A stretch of 14,069 nucleotides of DNA, taken from contig JAGGZA010000135.1 of assembly GCA_021162265.1 (NCBI GenBank), positions 1 through 14,069 of the forward strand, written 5' to 3'. A program made the translations under genes and the position numbers. The notes beneath the pieces are model-generated. The model was not told where the DNA came from and did not search any database. It worked only from the letters and a program-made list of their open reading frames with translations. Positions 13,687 through 14,069 of the stretch are shown here, piece by piece; positions within the stretch are counted from its first letter, which is position 1; the number at the start of each line of letters is the position of its first letter. The DNA is from Candidatus Aerophobota bacterium (GTDB lineage Bacteria > Aerophobota > Aerophobia > Aerophobales > B3-G15).

Positions 13687-14069
13687 ATGAGTACCAGAAA
13701 GGCAAAAATAGGGTTAGGTATCGGTTTGGTTATACTTTTGGTTGCAAGTTTTAGCCTTATAGCAGTCGCAGCTGAGAAGTTCAGCCTAAAAGATATTCCC
13801 CCTATAAAGAACAAAAGACCTATTAACACCGTAGTTGAAACTGGCGCTGTATGGGACAAGATTATGCCCTATATTGAGAAGTTCACAGAGGTAACAGGTG
13901 TTAAAGTAAATGTTGAAAGGGTTGCCTCACCTGTTGTGTATTCAAAAGAAAATGTGGAGCTCATGGCAGGAACAGGATACTACGATGTTGTCTATGTTGA
14001 AACCTCCTGGACTACCGAGTGGGCAGAGTATCTGTATAAACTTGAAGACCTTGCTGCCAAGTATGATCC
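13687..14069 (+). CDS. ABC transporter extracellular solute-binding protein, family 1 (N-terminal part)
   Basis: Only the first 127 codons are inside the window; the gene is cut by the right edge. It starts MSTRKAKIG followed by a hydrophobic core and a signal-peptidase-I-like site (AVAA before EKF, about 26-31). There is no lipobox Cys, so the protein appears secreted rather than a lipoprotein. The mature start has the family-1 sugar-binding-protein layout: VVETGAVWDKIMPYIEKF, then EVTGVKVNVE, then AGTGYYDVVYVE, then LEDLAAKY. It should capture a sugar or related compound outside the cell for an ABC permease presumably encoded downstream. AGGAGG lies 5 nt before the ATG and is part of the leader pairing. 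Ligand unknown; by context it is the substrate of the isomerase/kinase/aldehyde dehydrogenase pathway. Confidence 0.9.
   Translation, partial: MSTRKAKIGLGIGLVILLVASFSLIAVAAEKFSLKDIPPIKNKRPINTVVETGAVWDKIMPYIEKFTEVTGVKVNVERVASPVVYSKENVELMAGTGYYDVVYVETSWTTEWAEYLYKLEDLAAKYD

Overview
The window is about 14 kb of AT-rich bacterial DNA. Genes are tightly packed, Shine-Dalgarno (SD) sites are strong, promoters look like sigma-70 sites, and AGA/AGG (Arg) and ATA (Ile) codons are common. A tungsten-type aldehyde:ferredoxin oxidoreductase relic, a 4-cysteine iron-sulfur flavoprotein and an endonuclease III suggest a fermentative anaerobe. The codon style would suit a thermophile-related or candidate-phylum lineage (Thermotogae, Dictyoglomi or Atribacterota-like). 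That placement is a guess; no taxonomic marker is present. I see no tRNA, rRNA, CRISPR array, insertion sequence or phage gene.

Left region (1-5130), mostly housekeeping or redox genes. A decayed minus-strand N-terminus of an aldehyde ferredoxin oxidoreductase lies behind an intact zinc alcohol dehydrogenase. Next comes a small RRM RNA-binding protein gene with a perfect consensus promoter and a ~200-nt leader. A large inverted repeat separates it from a convergent, secreted phospholipase-D-like protein. Then follow an iron-sulfur flavoprotein (+), and a minus-strand pair: a beta-hydroxyacid dehydrogenase followed by endonuclease III.

Right region (5260-14069), a plus-strand sugar/aldehyde utilisation locus. 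In order: GntR/FCD regulator, L-fucose isomerase-like protein, DeoR regulator, aldehyde dehydrogenase, single-domain cupin, second (GabD-like) aldehyde dehydrogenase, xylulokinase, and the start of an ABC-transporter solute-binding protein cut by the window end. Reading: a sugar is imported, isomerised to a ketose and phosphorylated, while aldehyde intermediates are oxidised to acids. The divergent beta-hydroxyacid dehydrogenase, next to the GntR gene, may take part. No aldolase is visible, so the substrate is open.

The most notable non-coding structure is between xylulokinase and the binding-protein gene. One 10-nt segment (13651-13660) can pair either with an upstream segment or with a downstream segment that contains the whole binding-protein SD. 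This is the layout of a translational attenuator. Other points are the long RRM leader, an 8-bp inverted repeat over the GntR promoter, a structured leader before the isomerase gene, and a phospholipase-D motif whose catalytic His position reads Asn.
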